64,000 nt of DNA, taken from Natrinema amylolyticus_A (GTDB lineage: Archaea > Halobacteriota > Halobacteria > Halobacteriales > Natrialbaceae). Every line of letters starts with the position of its first letter. The first letter of the stretch is position 1. The notes below the pieces were generated by a model that ran no database searches, was not told where the DNA came from, and worked only from the letters and a program-made list of their open reading frames with translations. The stretch is taken from contig NZ_JBHUDI010000013.1 of NCBI RefSeq assembly GCF_042678045.1, positions 32,077-96,076 of the forward strand, in the 5' to 3' direction. Below, piece by piece: positions 35,657-43,753 of the stretch. A program made the position numbers and the translations under genes.

Positions 35657-36156
35657 CGACTACGCACCTCCACAGGCTCGTCGGCTTCGCGTGTCTCGCT
35701 CTGTGCGTTCACCTGCTCGACTTCCTCGAGGAACCGGTCCCACTCCCCGTCCGGCAGGAAGTGTTTCCGGAAGTAAATCCCGTAGGCGAGGGTGACCGTC
35801 ATGAACCCGCCGATCCAGTAGAGCCAGTAGACGGCGGCGAAGGACGGATGCATTCCGGTAATCAGAAACTCCGGGGAACCGCCTGCGAACGCGTTCGAGT
35901 AGTACTCGGCCAGGACGAACGCCGACAACTGGAGTCCAGTCCAGATTCCGAGGGGATAGACGAGCAACTTCGTCGAAATCGTCCCGTTGGAACTCGCGCC
36001 GATGACGAACCACGGATGGAAGAGGAACACCGAGACGAGCAAGGCGACGAACCAGTGGCCGGCCAGACCGAGTCCGAGCACCGCAGTCCACAGAACGCCG
36101 CTTGCGAGCATCAACTTCGTGGTCATTCCGTCGACGTCTATCTCGCCGTCTAACAT
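35653..36156 (-). CDS. Membrane protein coupled to the symporter
   Basis: A 167-residue protein with four hydrophobic segments (about 16-30, 36-50, 68-85, 108-128) and an acidic cytosolic tail. Its stop overlaps the symporter start (4 bases), which is strong evidence for a joint complex or regulation. It contains FHPWFVIGASSNGTISTKLLVYPLG. Similar small membrane subunits occur with SSS transporters. Function not proven. Confidence 0.7.
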   Translation of the reverse strand: MLDGEIDVDGMTTKLMLASGVLWTAVLGLGLAGHWFVALLVSVFLFHPWFVIGASSNGTISTKLLVYPLGIWTGLQLSAFVLAEYYSNAFAGGSPEFLITGMHPSFAAVYWLYWIGGFMTVTLAYGIYFRKHFLPDGEWDRFLEEVEQVNAQSETREADEPVEVRSR

Positions 36157-36246
36157 GTCGCTTCCCTCTCGACGGTTGACTCACGGCTCTGATTTTCGTG
36201 TTCCAATTTGCGCCGCCGGGTCCAAATTGTATGTTCCATGTATACA

Positions 36247-37119
36247 TCACTCGTACGTGTTCACGAAGCCGCCATCCCACAGCAGGTCGTCGCCGTTGAG
36301 GTGTTTGCCGTGACGTGAGAGTCCGAAGGCGAACAGGTTGCCGGCCTCGACCGGCTCCATCATCTCGGAAGCGCGTGCCTGTCCAAGCATCACGTCTTCG
36401 ACGACCGCTCGCTCGGAAATACCGCGCTCTGCAGCCGTATCCGCGATCTGATTCAATACGAGCGGTGTCTTGACGTAGCCCGTACTGACCGTGAACGCAC
36501 GGATATCTCCGTTACCCTCGGCCGCAGTCGACTTGGTGAGCCCTCGAAGGCCGAATTTCATCGTATTGTAAGCGACCTTATCACGAGTCACGTAGTGGCC
36601 GTGGACGGACGCCATGTTGGCGATCGCGCCGATGCCGTCCTCGGCCTCTCGGATGTGTGGGAGCGCCAGTTTCGTGAGATACATCGGCGCACGGAGCATC
36701 ACCCGATAGAGCAAGTCGAACTTCTCCATCGGGAACGACGTGATCGGAGAAATATGCTGTATGCCAGCGATATTCGCGACGTACCGAAGCTGTCCCGCAT
36801 CGGCAGCCGTTTCAACGAGCGCCTCGAGCTCGGCGTCGTCAGTCAGATCGCAGGCGACCGTCTCGAGGTCACCCGCAACCGAAAGGTCGTTCGCTTTCTC
36901 GGCTGTCTCGTGGAGCCCGTCCTCGTCGACGTCGGTCGCAACCGTCGTCAAGCCGTTTGCCGCCAAGACGAGCGCCGTCGCACGGCCGATCCCCGAAGCC
37001 GCGCCGGTCACGATCGCCACGTTCTCCGTCGTAAACCGTGGATCGTCGATATGATGGATCGAGTCGGCAGTGATCTCAGGTGGTTCAATACTGTTGTGAG
37101 TGTCGGCTTCCCCGCTCAT
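36247..37119 (-). CDS. SDR family dehydrogenase (3-hydroxyacid dehydrogenase-like)
   Basis: A 290-residue SDR with a 30-residue N-terminal extension before VAIVTGAASGIGRATALVL (glycine motif at about residues 38-45). NIAG replaces NNAG. The catalytic tyrosine and lysine are unusual: the usual Y-x3-K is found as VAYNTMKFGLRG. It resembles 3-hydroxybutyrate dehydrogenases (IVTGAASGIGRA, ATDVDEDG, DLTDD). It is unlike the SDR array at 13-18 kb. Its position upstream of the symporter suggests oxidation of the imported hydroxyacid. Confidence 0.8.
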   Translation of the reverse strand: MSGEADTHNSIEPPEITADSIHHIDDPRFTTENVAIVTGAASGIGRATALVLAANGLTTVATDVDEDGLHETAEKANDLSVAGDLETVACDLTDDAELEALVETAADAGQLRYVANIAGIQHISPITSFPMEKFDLLYRVMLRAPMYLTKLALPHIREAEDGIGAIANMASVHGHYVTRDKVAYNTMKFGLRGLTKSTAAEGNGDIRAFTVSTGYVKTPLVLNQIADTAAERGISERAVVEDVMLGQARASEMMEPVEAGNLFAFGLSRHGKHLNGDDLLWDGGFVNTYE

Positions 37120-37263
37120 GCGACTGGAGAAACGGACGGTATCTGGTTCAAACGGAAGGTTGATATGTAATCACTGCTGCCTGCTCGCGGTTTTGATCAT
37201 CGGCTTGTGGAGGTGCCTGGACAGGCTCGCCATGGTCAGGACGAGGCAGTCGGTAAGTCGACT

Positions 37264-37480
37264 GACACCGCCGACGTACGGATGTTCACTACTGACGATG
37301 GACGCCACTTCGATCCTCACGTCGTGCGTGTCCTTGTTAGGGGGACCGTGACCTTCGTCAACGAAATCGGAGTTACAGTACTACCGCATATCACTTCAAC
37401 AACGACTACCCCCACTCGCCCCAGAGAGTTCCAAAACGGGAAACAGCGCTCTCGTCTCAGACGGGATTCTACCGATTTTG
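37264..37480 (+). pseudogene. Frameshifted halocyanin/cupredoxin remnant
   Basis: One frame reads VRMFTTDDGRHFDPHVVRVL and TVTFVNEIGV, which resembles the first strands of halocyanins. After about 37375 the similarity moves to another frame (AYHFNNDYPHSPQRVP), so a frameshift interrupts it. The signal peptide, the C-terminal copper Cys and Met are absent. It is next to a copper-dependent lysyl oxidase homologue. Confidence 0.5.
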
Positions 37481-37512
37481 TCTATTGAAATCCTAAGAGA
37501 GACACAAATCTC

Positions 37513-38394
37513 TCAGCAAGCAGACGGTCTCTCGTAATGGCTTTGTGGAGTATGGGTCGTAACTGTATCATTGTTTATACTAAGGTCGACCCGAACGGTG
37601 TTATCGCTCTCGCACGTTTCTTCGACCGTGCCTGCGGCGTTCGTCGTGGCTTGCAGCGTGTACTCTCCATCAGGGAGATCGTCAATAACAATATATTGAC
37701 CGGGCAGAGACGCGTCATACTCGTCAGCCCACCCGGCACTGATCCCCTGATACTCACAATCGAACTGAGAACTATTACTGGCAGTTGAACGGATTTGGTA
37801 CAGATCCCGAAGACAGAATGTCTGTTTTCTTACCGCGCCCGTCCTCTCGCCCGATTCATCAAGCAGGATATAGTTATTGAAACCTTTTAAATGCGGGTGA
37901 CCATGGGACTCCGAATACTCGAACAGATCCGGGCGGTTCTCGGGACGGCCCAATTCGGCATCCGCGTCTCCGACATTGTAGATGATCATATCAAATCGGA
38001 GGAGCCTATGTTCGCCTGGGGTTACAAAGCCGTCTTCAACGTCAGGGCTGGACTCATCAAATACTTCTGTTGAAATATTGAAATTCCTGACGCCTGGAAC
38101 GAAGTTAACCCCTTGCCTGTCCTCGACTTGGTCGTCCGAGGGGTCAGGGTCGGACTCAGCTGTCGTAGGTGGCGGTGTCGACGAGTTCTCTTCGTCCGAC
38201 GGGGTGGCCTCCTCGTCCGCGGTGCCTTCGTTTCCGGAGGTTGTGGAGGGATCCGTGCCCCTGTCGCTCACTGTGAACGGGTCGTCAACCGCAACGCCCC
38301 CGAGTGTGATCATACCGACCCCCGCCACTACGATGAAGAAAACTCCCACCAGTGCCACCGCACGCTTCCTACCTGTTATCCATTTTATTTCCAT
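37513..38394 (-). CDS. Lysyl oxidase-like secreted copper enzyme
   Basis: A 293-residue protein with an N-terminal membrane anchor/signal (about residues 12-32), a Ser/Thr/Pro/Asp-rich linker (40-95) and a lysyl oxidase domain. HGHPH at about residue 164 gives the copper histidines. KQTFCLRD, QGISAGWADEYDASLPGQYIVID and GEYTLQATTN are typical of prokaryotic lysyl oxidases. It oxidises primary amines such as peptidyl-lysine outside the cell. A haloarchaeal lysyl oxidase is known from Haloterrigena turkmenica. The cysteine-bracketed C-terminus (CESDN to SAC) suggests a disulfide. Confidence 0.82.
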   Translation of the reverse strand: MEIKWITGRKRAVALVGVFFIVVAGVGMITLGGVAVDDPFTVSDRGTDPSTTSGNEGTADEEATPSDEENSSTPPPTTAESDPDPSDDQVEDRQGVNFVPGVRNFNISTEVFDESSPDVEDGFVTPGEHRLLRFDMIIYNVGDADAELGRPENRPDLFEYSESHGHPHLKGFNNYILLDESGERTGAVRKQTFCLRDLYQIRSTASNSSQFDCEYQGISAGWADEYDASLPGQYIVIDDLPDGEYTLQATTNAAGTVEETCESDNTVRVDLSINNDTVTTHTPQSHYERPSAC

Positions 38395-38651
38395 ACTGTC
38401 CCGCCAGACTATACCCGGATCTCAGCGAGAAGAAATATAGTAAAATACCCACTAATAAAGAAGTGAAATAATAGGCCAGTCCTAAACCATTGGTAACTGG
38501 TGAACACCTCCTTCTCGCTTTCGTTTAGTATGTATTTATGATAGGAAACGACGTCGCTGGTCGCACTAACTGGAGTTGTCGTTGTTCTCGGAGCAATGCT
38601 CGTCCGTCTCTCAGAGCGCCTCCGAACGAACAAGTAGCCTTCAACTAATGG

Positions 38652-38735
38652 TATAGTAGCCACTGAACGTCACTGCACACCCGATCGTACGGCGGCTGTG
38701 CGATCAGTGTGTGAACCGTTTCAGTTGTTACGATA
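38652..38735. repeat. MITE-like palindromic repeat, family 1
   Basis: An 84-base element. The left tip TATAGTAGCCACTGAACG and the inverted right tip TATCGTAACAACTGAAACG are imperfect terminal repeats. The centre, CACACCCGATCG against CGATCAGTGTGTG, folds as a long hairpin. The right tip overlaps and supplies the stop codon TAA (38728-38730, minus strand) of the uracil-DNA glycosylase gene. Confidence 0.7.
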
Positions 38736-39288
38736 GCTCGAGGGCCGTCCGCAGATCCGACTCGACCGCGTCGACCTTGCTGCGGTCGTACAGCGCCGCC
38801 GCCGGGTGAAACGCCGGGACGACGATCCGTCCCTGGCGCTCGAACTGCTGGCCGTGTAGCTCGGTGATCGTCTCGTCGGTCTCGAGGAGTTCGTCCGTCG
38901 CGAAACTTCCCAGGGGGACGAGGACGGTCGGGTCGACGCGCTCGATTTCGGCCTCCAGCACCGGCCACCAGGCCTCGATCTCGGCGACGTACGGATCGCG
39001 GTTCTCGGGCGGCCGCACCTTGACGAGGTTGGTGATGTACAGCTCCGCCCGATCGAGGCCGATCGCCTCGAGCGCTCGGTCCAACTGCTTGCCAGCCTGG
39101 CCGACGAACGGCTCGCCCTGCTTCACTTCCTGTTTCCCCGGGGCCTCGCCGACGAGCATCACGTCCGCGGCGAGCGGTCCGGCGCCGGGGACGAACCGCT
39201 CGCGGTCGAACCGGTCGTCCGGCACCGCCGCGAGCACGTCCGCGAACTCGGCGTCGAACTCCCAGTCGGTCGCGCTCCGGTCGGTCAT
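38728..39288 (-). CDS. Family-4-like uracil-DNA glycosylase without Fe-S cysteines
   Basis: A 186-residue protein of the UDG superfamily, which removes uracil from DNA. Motif 1, GEAPGKQEVKQGEPFVGQAG, is at about residues 48-67, NLVKVRPPENR at about 93 and the motif 2 region AFHPAAALY near 160. Family 4 enzymes carry a 4Fe-4S cluster on four cysteines; this protein has no cysteine at all (the usual KCRPP is KVRPP). Activity may be kept with salt-stabilised folding, or this is a separate subgroup. Confidence 0.8.
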   Translation of the reverse strand: MTDRSATDWEFDAEFADVLAAVPDDRFDRERFVPGAGPLAADVMLVGEAPGKQEVKQGEPFVGQAGKQLDRALEAIGLDRAELYITNLVKVRPPENRDPYVAEIEAWWPVLEAEIERVDPTVLVPLGSFATDELLETDETITELHGQQFERQGRIVVPAFHPAAALYDRSKVDAVESDLRTALELS

Positions 39289-39419
39289 ACCTGGGTGCTA
39301 TATCCGCGCCGAGAAAACGCCTTTGCGCTGCATATGCTCGGGAGTCGGGTGTCTCGACCGCCGCGTCGGCGGTAAGCTCGACACCCATCCGAGCGCAGGT
39401 GAGACTCGCAGTCACATCT

Positions 39420-39932
39420 TCAATCCACATCGACCGTGTACTCGGGAATCCAGGATGGCATCGACCGGTCCTTCGACCACCTGAACAGGTGCCGTTTGTC
39501 GTTGGCGTAGTAGTACCGGTAGGCGTCGACGTAATCGTCGGCCGTCCACTCCCCCGTGAGCTGTGGCGGATCCTCGCGACCCGCTGCCGGCCACTCGAGG
39601 TCGCGGACGGTCGCGTCGTCCAGCGAGCGAACGGTCGCCCACGAGCCGTGGCGCTCCGTCGGCTCGTGGTCCCACCGGTAGCGCCACTCCTCGTGGGCTG
39701 TCTCGGTGTAATCACGCAGGTATCGCCAGTTGTCGATCGACCGCGCCGCCCAGCGGGTCAGCGGATGATCCGAATGGGTAAAGTACAGCGCGTCGGACTC
39801 CGGATGGCCGTTCAGTTGTACTGCCGTCGTCAGCACCATCGAACACTCGAAGACGCTACTGGTGACGTGGCGGTCGACGAGCCACGCCGCGGTTCGCTCG
39901 AGGTCACGATCGAGCCAGAAGGCGTTGACCAT
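39420..39932 (-). CDS. Conserved hypothetical protein (170 aa)
   Basis: Starts MVNAFWLDRDLERTAAWL with GGAGATC as a weak ribosome site upstream; a longer start at 39971 is open. It is rich in Trp, Tyr and His (HPLTRWAARSIDNWRYL, YVDAYRYYYANDKRHLFRW), has no membrane segment, and the conserved-looking DRHVTSSVFECSMVL opens a helical domain. It sits directly upstream of the uracil-DNA glycosylase on the same strand, which could suggest DNA repair, but I do not recognise the family with certainty. Confidence 0.65.
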   Translation of the reverse strand: MVNAFWLDRDLERTAAWLVDRHVTSSVFECSMVLTTAVQLNGHPESDALYFTHSDHPLTRWAARSIDNWRYLRDYTETAHEEWRYRWDHEPTERHGSWATVRSLDDATVRDLEWPAAGREDPPQLTGEWTADDYVDAYRYYYANDKRHLFRWSKDRSMPSWIPEYTVDVD

Positions 39933-39990
39933 TCGATCTCCGTACGTCGTGCAGGAAGATAGGTCTCTCACCGGGTGTGACCGGCCCTCT

Positions 39991-40076
39991 GAGACGGACT
40001 CCTCTCAGTCAGTGACGGCGCACCCGCGACCCGTCCTGCGGGTGCGCCGGTAAACAGTGATAGCAGACCGTATGAG
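39991..40076. repeat. MITE-like palindromic repeat, family 2
   Basis: The left tip GAGACGGACTCCTCTCAGTC and the inverted right tip CATACGGTCTGCTATCACTG are imperfect terminal repeats. The centre GGCGCACCCGC ... GCGGGTGCGCC is a perfect 11-bp stem. It lies between divergent genes, so it cannot be a simple terminator here. Confidence 0.65.
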
Positions 40077-40156
40077 TGAAAGTGTTCGAGCTGATATGTC
40101 GACAAGTGCGTTGGTACCACATCACATTTATCTGGTAGTTCGTCGTACGAACTGCA

Positions 40157-40588
40157 ATGGCTGAAAAAATACTCGTCCCAGTCGACGGATCGGACCACTC
40201 CCGACGAGCGCTGATCACTGCAGCAACCGAGTTCGAAGACACAGACATCGTTGTCTTACACGTCATCGATCCGTTCGACGCGTACTCGGTCACGGAGGAA
40301 GCCGTCTGGGACGATTCGTTCATGGAGCAACGAGAAGAGGACGCGAAAGAATTACTCGAAGAGTACGAAGATCTCGCAGCCGAGCACGGTGTTTCGGTCG
40401 AAACCCAACTCGCACACGGATCACCATCGCGAGCGATTCTCGGGGCGGTCGACGACCTCGGTGCCGATCATATCGTTATCGGCAGTCGCGGACGAACGGG
40501 CGTCGGTCGGATGCTGTTAGGCAGTGTTGCTGAAACCGTGGCAGAACGGTCACCCGTGTCAGTAACGATCGTTCGTCCTGAGAACTAG
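40157..40588 (+). CDS. UspA-type universal stress protein
   Basis: A 143-residue single Usp domain starting MAEKILVPVDGSDHS. The ATP-binding signature G-x2-G-x9-G(S/T) is present as GSRGRTGVGRMLLGSVAE (about residues 111-128). It opens ILVPVDGSDHSRRAL with the usual acidic nucleotide-site residue. It stands alone. Confidence 0.88.
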   Translation: MAEKILVPVDGSDHSRRALITAATEFEDTDIVVLHVIDPFDAYSVTEEAVWDDSFMEQREEDAKELLEEYEDLAAEHGVSVETQLAHGSPSRAILGAVDDLGADHIVIGSRGRTGVGRMLLGSVAETVAERSPVSVTIVRPEN

Positions 40589-40638
40589 AGTCAGTACTTC
40601 ACGAAGCTGGTTAGTTGAAAAGTCTACTTGCATGGAGT

Positions 40639-40767
40639 GTGTCTAGTACCCAGCAAGCAGACAATTCAATTCACGAGGACCAACTCCTTAATTTCCTCGT
40701 CAACACGATTGATGAGGAAGTCGATCTTGACTTCGCTCCAAACGCCGAAGCGACGTCGCCGACTTGA
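40639..40767 (+). pseudogene. ISH3-type transposase N-terminal remnant
   Basis: GTG at 40639 opens a 42-codon frame (STQQADNSIHEDQLLNFLVN, then TIDEEVDLDFAPNAEATSPT and stop) that resembles the N-terminus of haloarchaeal ISH3/IS4-type transposases. The remaining 350 or so residues are missing. Its 3' end runs directly into a truncated copper-binding protein gene, marking an old IS junction. Confidence 0.5.
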
Positions 40768-40772
40768 CGACG

Positions 40773-40952
40773 ATGCACGCCCGGTTTATGGCACGCAACT
40801 CGAATTACAGCACGGAACTCGCCCAGGCCTGTGCCGGCGCGTGTGAGGAGTGCGCTGAGGAGTGCGATCGACACGACGAGGAGCACTGTCAGGTCTGTGC
40901 CGACGTGCTCCGGGAGTGTGCGGACTCCTGTCGAAACATGATGTCTGCCTAA
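40773..40952 (+). CDS. Four-helix-bundle copper-binding protein (DUF326-like), shortened
   Basis: About 59 residues; the pattern ACAGACEECAEECDRHDEEHCQ, continued by VCADVLRECADSC, gives seven cysteines in the repeat spacing of DUF326/Csp-like copper-storage proteins. Full-length members have about 105-110 residues with another Cys-rich helix at the front; that part is missing and replaced by transposase debris. A short functional version cannot be excluded, since the end is intact. Confidence 0.55.
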   Translation: MHARFMARNSNYSTELAQACAGACEECAEECDRHDEEHCQVCADVLRECADSCRNMMSA

Positions 40953-41054
40953 TGAGGCGGATGTCGACGTCACTTCCCACCCAATAGCTCGAGTCGACGC
41001 CGATAGCTCCGTGACGCTCGTGTGAGTTGTCGTCCGCGCGTGCGCCAGCCGCCG

Positions 41055-42146
41055 TTATTCTCCGAGGAGATCGCTACCGAGGGAGGGGAATATCATATGC
41101 GCGAAATGGACCGCGAAGACGACGACGATCGGGCCGAGGAAGAGTCCGTACCAGCCGAAGGCGAGGGTTCCGAGGAAGTACCCGAGGAGAACCAACCCCA
41201 TGTGGACGCCGCTTCGTGCGGAGAGGTACGATCGTGCGAAGAAATCGGGAATCGTATCGACGACGACGAACGTGAGGACGAAGAACGCGATCGGGTGCCA
41301 GAGCGGCGTCGGCGTCGTCACTGCGAGTCCGAATAAACCCAGTCCATACGGGACGTAGACTAGTTTCATCCCGACGGCAGGGACTAGCGTTCCGATCCCA
41401 ATGAGCAGCGAGAGCAACACCGGCGTCGCAACGACGGTCCCTCCCGATGCGAGATAATTGAGACCGGTGTACGTTGCGGCGGCAGTCACGGCGGCGACCG
41501 CAATGACCGCAAGATTACTGAGAAAGATCGTTTCGAGGTCGTCATCGACCGACTCGACGTACGAAACGATCTCGTCGTCGTGGTCGATGCTCTCGTAGAA
41601 CCACTGTCGTAACTTCTGGTCGTCACGCAGGAGATAGAAGAGAACCGTGAGCATGAGGAAGAATCGAGCGAGAATCGAGAAGACGAATCCGGCGATCGAC
41701 TGCAGACGTCCCAGAGTTCCCGTCACGCCCTGGCGAACAACGCCCCCGATGGAGCCACCAGTGCCGGCCGTGAACGCGTCCCGGAGTCTATCGATGTTGC
41801 CCTCCCTGGCCAATCGCAAATACGGCTGGAGGAGCGATCGATACGCCTCGAGGTCGCTCGAGGCGAGAAACTGATCCAGTTCGCGGAGTGCGACGACGCC
41901 CGCGTAGGCGACGACGGCCGCCATAGGGATGACGACGAACAGTATCGTGACCGTCGCCGTCACGTTCGGGTGGTCGATGACGCGGTCGAGTTGGCGATAC
42001 AGTGGACGCGTCGCGTAGTAGACGAATATCGCGAAGAGTACCGTCCCCACGTATCTGAAGAGGGCGATACCGATCAGTGCCGCGATCACCAATCCGACTC
42101 CAACCCAGAGGAGACGCTTGCCGTCCCATCCGTCGAAAACGGCCAT
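41055..42146 (-). CDS. AI-2E family transporter
   Basis: A 363-residue membrane protein starting MAVFDGWDGKRLLWVG, with about seven hydrophobic segments. FVYYATRPLYRQLDR, LLRDDQKLRQWFYE and the C-terminal LGYFLGTLAFGWYGLFLGPIVVV are family blocks. Members export small molecules (originally tied to autoinducer-2) or act as sodium/proton antiporters in halophiles and alkaliphiles. The latter is plausible here but not shown. Confidence 0.85.
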   Translation of the reverse strand: MAVFDGWDGKRLLWVGVGLVIAALIGIALFRYVGTVLFAIFVYYATRPLYRQLDRVIDHPNVTATVTILFVVIPMAAVVAYAGVVALRELDQFLASSDLEAYRSLLQPYLRLAREGNIDRLRDAFTAGTGGSIGGVVRQGVTGTLGRLQSIAGFVFSILARFFLMLTVLFYLLRDDQKLRQWFYESIDHDDEIVSYVESVDDDLETIFLSNLAVIAVAAVTAAATYTGLNYLASGGTVVATPVLLSLLIGIGTLVPAVGMKLVYVPYGLGLFGLAVTTPTPLWHPIAFFVLTFVVVDTIPDFFARSYLSARSGVHMGLVLLGYFLGTLAFGWYGLFLGPIVVVFAVHFAHMIFPSLGSDLLGE

Positions 42147-42471
42147 GGTCAATTAGACGGGCACGAACCGGAAGAATGCCGGTCTTGAAAGAGAAGACAG
42201 TCTCAGGTTCGTTTCTGACGCCGATACCAATCAAAACTAACCTCGACCATTCGAGATGATCCAGGAACTGACTCCCGTCAGCAATACGAATCGACTCATC
42301 ACTGTCGCCACCAGCCATGTCCGTTGACGATAGGGTCCAGATGACACCCGTCAGTTCATTTACTACGCACTTTCATTTTCATTGATCGTTACAAATTTGG
42401 CTGCGGGTTTTAGTGTCCCCAAACCGAGTGGATACGCTGTGGCGCTCGAGAACCTCGTCCGTGACGAGCGA

Positions 42472-43026
42472 ATGAACGCTGTCATCGGATGGTTGCTGAC
42501 GAGCACTGTGGCGCTGGGTGCCCTCGAGAGCGTTCTTACAGGTGTTCTACTCTGGGGCGGATTCGAGCTAGTCATCGTCGCTACGGTATCAGTACCAGCG
42601 CTGATCACTGGCGATTGGACGGCGATGGTTTCCTGGCCGCTCTTGGCAGTCGCTACGCTCTCCGTCGTTACCGGTGTGGCCGAATTTCCGTCCGAGACCG
42701 TGGTGTATCTCGCCGTTGCGACGGTCGCGCTCATCGTCGTCGTCGAGCTCGAGACGTTCGCATCGGTCGAACTAAGTCGGCGGTTCGCTATCGGCTTCGC
42801 GGTGCTGACGACGATGTCGCTCCAGGCGCTCTGGACCGTCGCGCAGTTCTACTCGGATCAGTGGCTCGGGACCGAGTACCTGCGCTCGCAGACCGAACTC
42901 CAGTGGGATTTCGTCATCGTCACCGTCGTAGGGCTCGTACTCGGCGCGCTCTTCGAGTGGTACGCCGGCCGATTCGAGCCGGCGGGTGCCGTCGCTCGAG
43001 CCACGACCGGAGGGGACTCATCATGA
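42472..43026 (+). CDS. Integral membrane protein
   Basis: About 184 residues from MNAVIGWLLTSTVAL; GTG at 42439 or TTG at 42382 would add up to 30 residues. Five hydrophobic segments. It ends with a short basic/acidic tail and overlaps the next gene by 4 bases. Family not recognised. The coupling says it works with the YjdF-like protein downstream. Confidence 0.65.
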   Translation: MNAVIGWLLTSTVALGALESVLTGVLLWGGFELVIVATVSVPALITGDWTAMVSWPLLAVATLSVVTGVAEFPSETVVYLAVATVALIVVVELETFASVELSRRFAIGFAVLTTMSLQALWTVAQFYSDQWLGTEYLRSQTELQWDFVIVTVVGLVLGALFEWYAGRFEPAGAVARATTGGDSS

Positions 43027-43640
43027 CGCTCGGTGAGGCACTGGGGCTGACGGACGCCCAGGAGCGCCGTATCGTTCGAGGCCTGCAACTCGTGCTCGTC
43101 GCGCTCCTCGGATACGGGGGAGCGACGTTTCAGTTCGGAATCACCGGAACGGCGGGGTTCGCCCTCGGGATAACACTCCTGCCGGCGTGGTTGCGCCGGG
43201 AGTACGGGTATTCGATGGACGCCGGGCTTGTCCTCTGGATCACCACCGCCGTGATCCTTCACACGATGGGATCGCTCTGGTTCTACGATGTGTACCAATG
43301 GTACGACGAGATCGCACACACCGTCTCGGCGTCGGTCATCGCAGGACTGGGGTATGCAGCCTTTCGGGCGTTCGAACTCCACTCCGACGAAATGAACGTC
43401 TCATCGACGTTTCGATCCGTGTTCATCGTCGTCTTCGTCCTTGCGATCGGTGTCTTCTGGGAGGTACTGGAATTTGCCCTCGGCGGCGTGGTAGTTACGG
43501 TCTATGGAATCGACGACATTGTTACCGACTTCGTGTTCAACGCAGTCGGCGCGGTGATCGTCGCAATTTGGGGAACTGGCTACGTGAGTGAACTCGTCGG
43601 ATTCTTTCGGCGACGACTCCGTTCCAAGCCCGAGAACTAG
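43023..43640 (+). CDS. YjdF/DUF2238-like membrane protein
   Basis: A 205-residue protein starting MTLGEALGLTDAQERR, translationally coupled to the preceding gene. Six hydrophobic segments. WYDEIAHTVSASVIAGLGY and GVFWEVLEFALGG resemble the His- and Glu-bearing conserved segments of DUF2238/YjdF proteins. Function unknown. Confidence 0.7.
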   Translation: MTLGEALGLTDAQERRIVRGLQLVLVALLGYGGATFQFGITGTAGFALGITLLPAWLRREYGYSMDAGLVLWITTAVILHTMGSLWFYDVYQWYDEIAHTVSASVIAGLGYAAFRAFELHSDEMNVSSTFRSVFIVVFVLAIGVFWEVLEFALGGVVVTVYGIDDIVTDFVFNAVGAVIVAIWGTGYVSELVGFFRRRLRSKPEN

Positions 43641-43753
43641 ACCCCTCTAAAGATGGTCGATCGATGGCGCTGCTAACGGCTGCAAAAGCCAGCATGAGGT
43701 CTATCCGAAGAGGGAATGAATGACTGACCGTCCGAGAGGGACAGTGGTTCAGC

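Noticed and set aside
38409..38663. Frame of 84 codons between lysyl oxidase and the repeat, and a short + strand frame ending at 38638 (LVALTGVVVVLGAMLVRLSE)
   Set aside because: The minus frame is Ser/Thr/Arg-rich without family character. The plus frame looks like a membrane helix but has no start codon; at most a tiny remnant.
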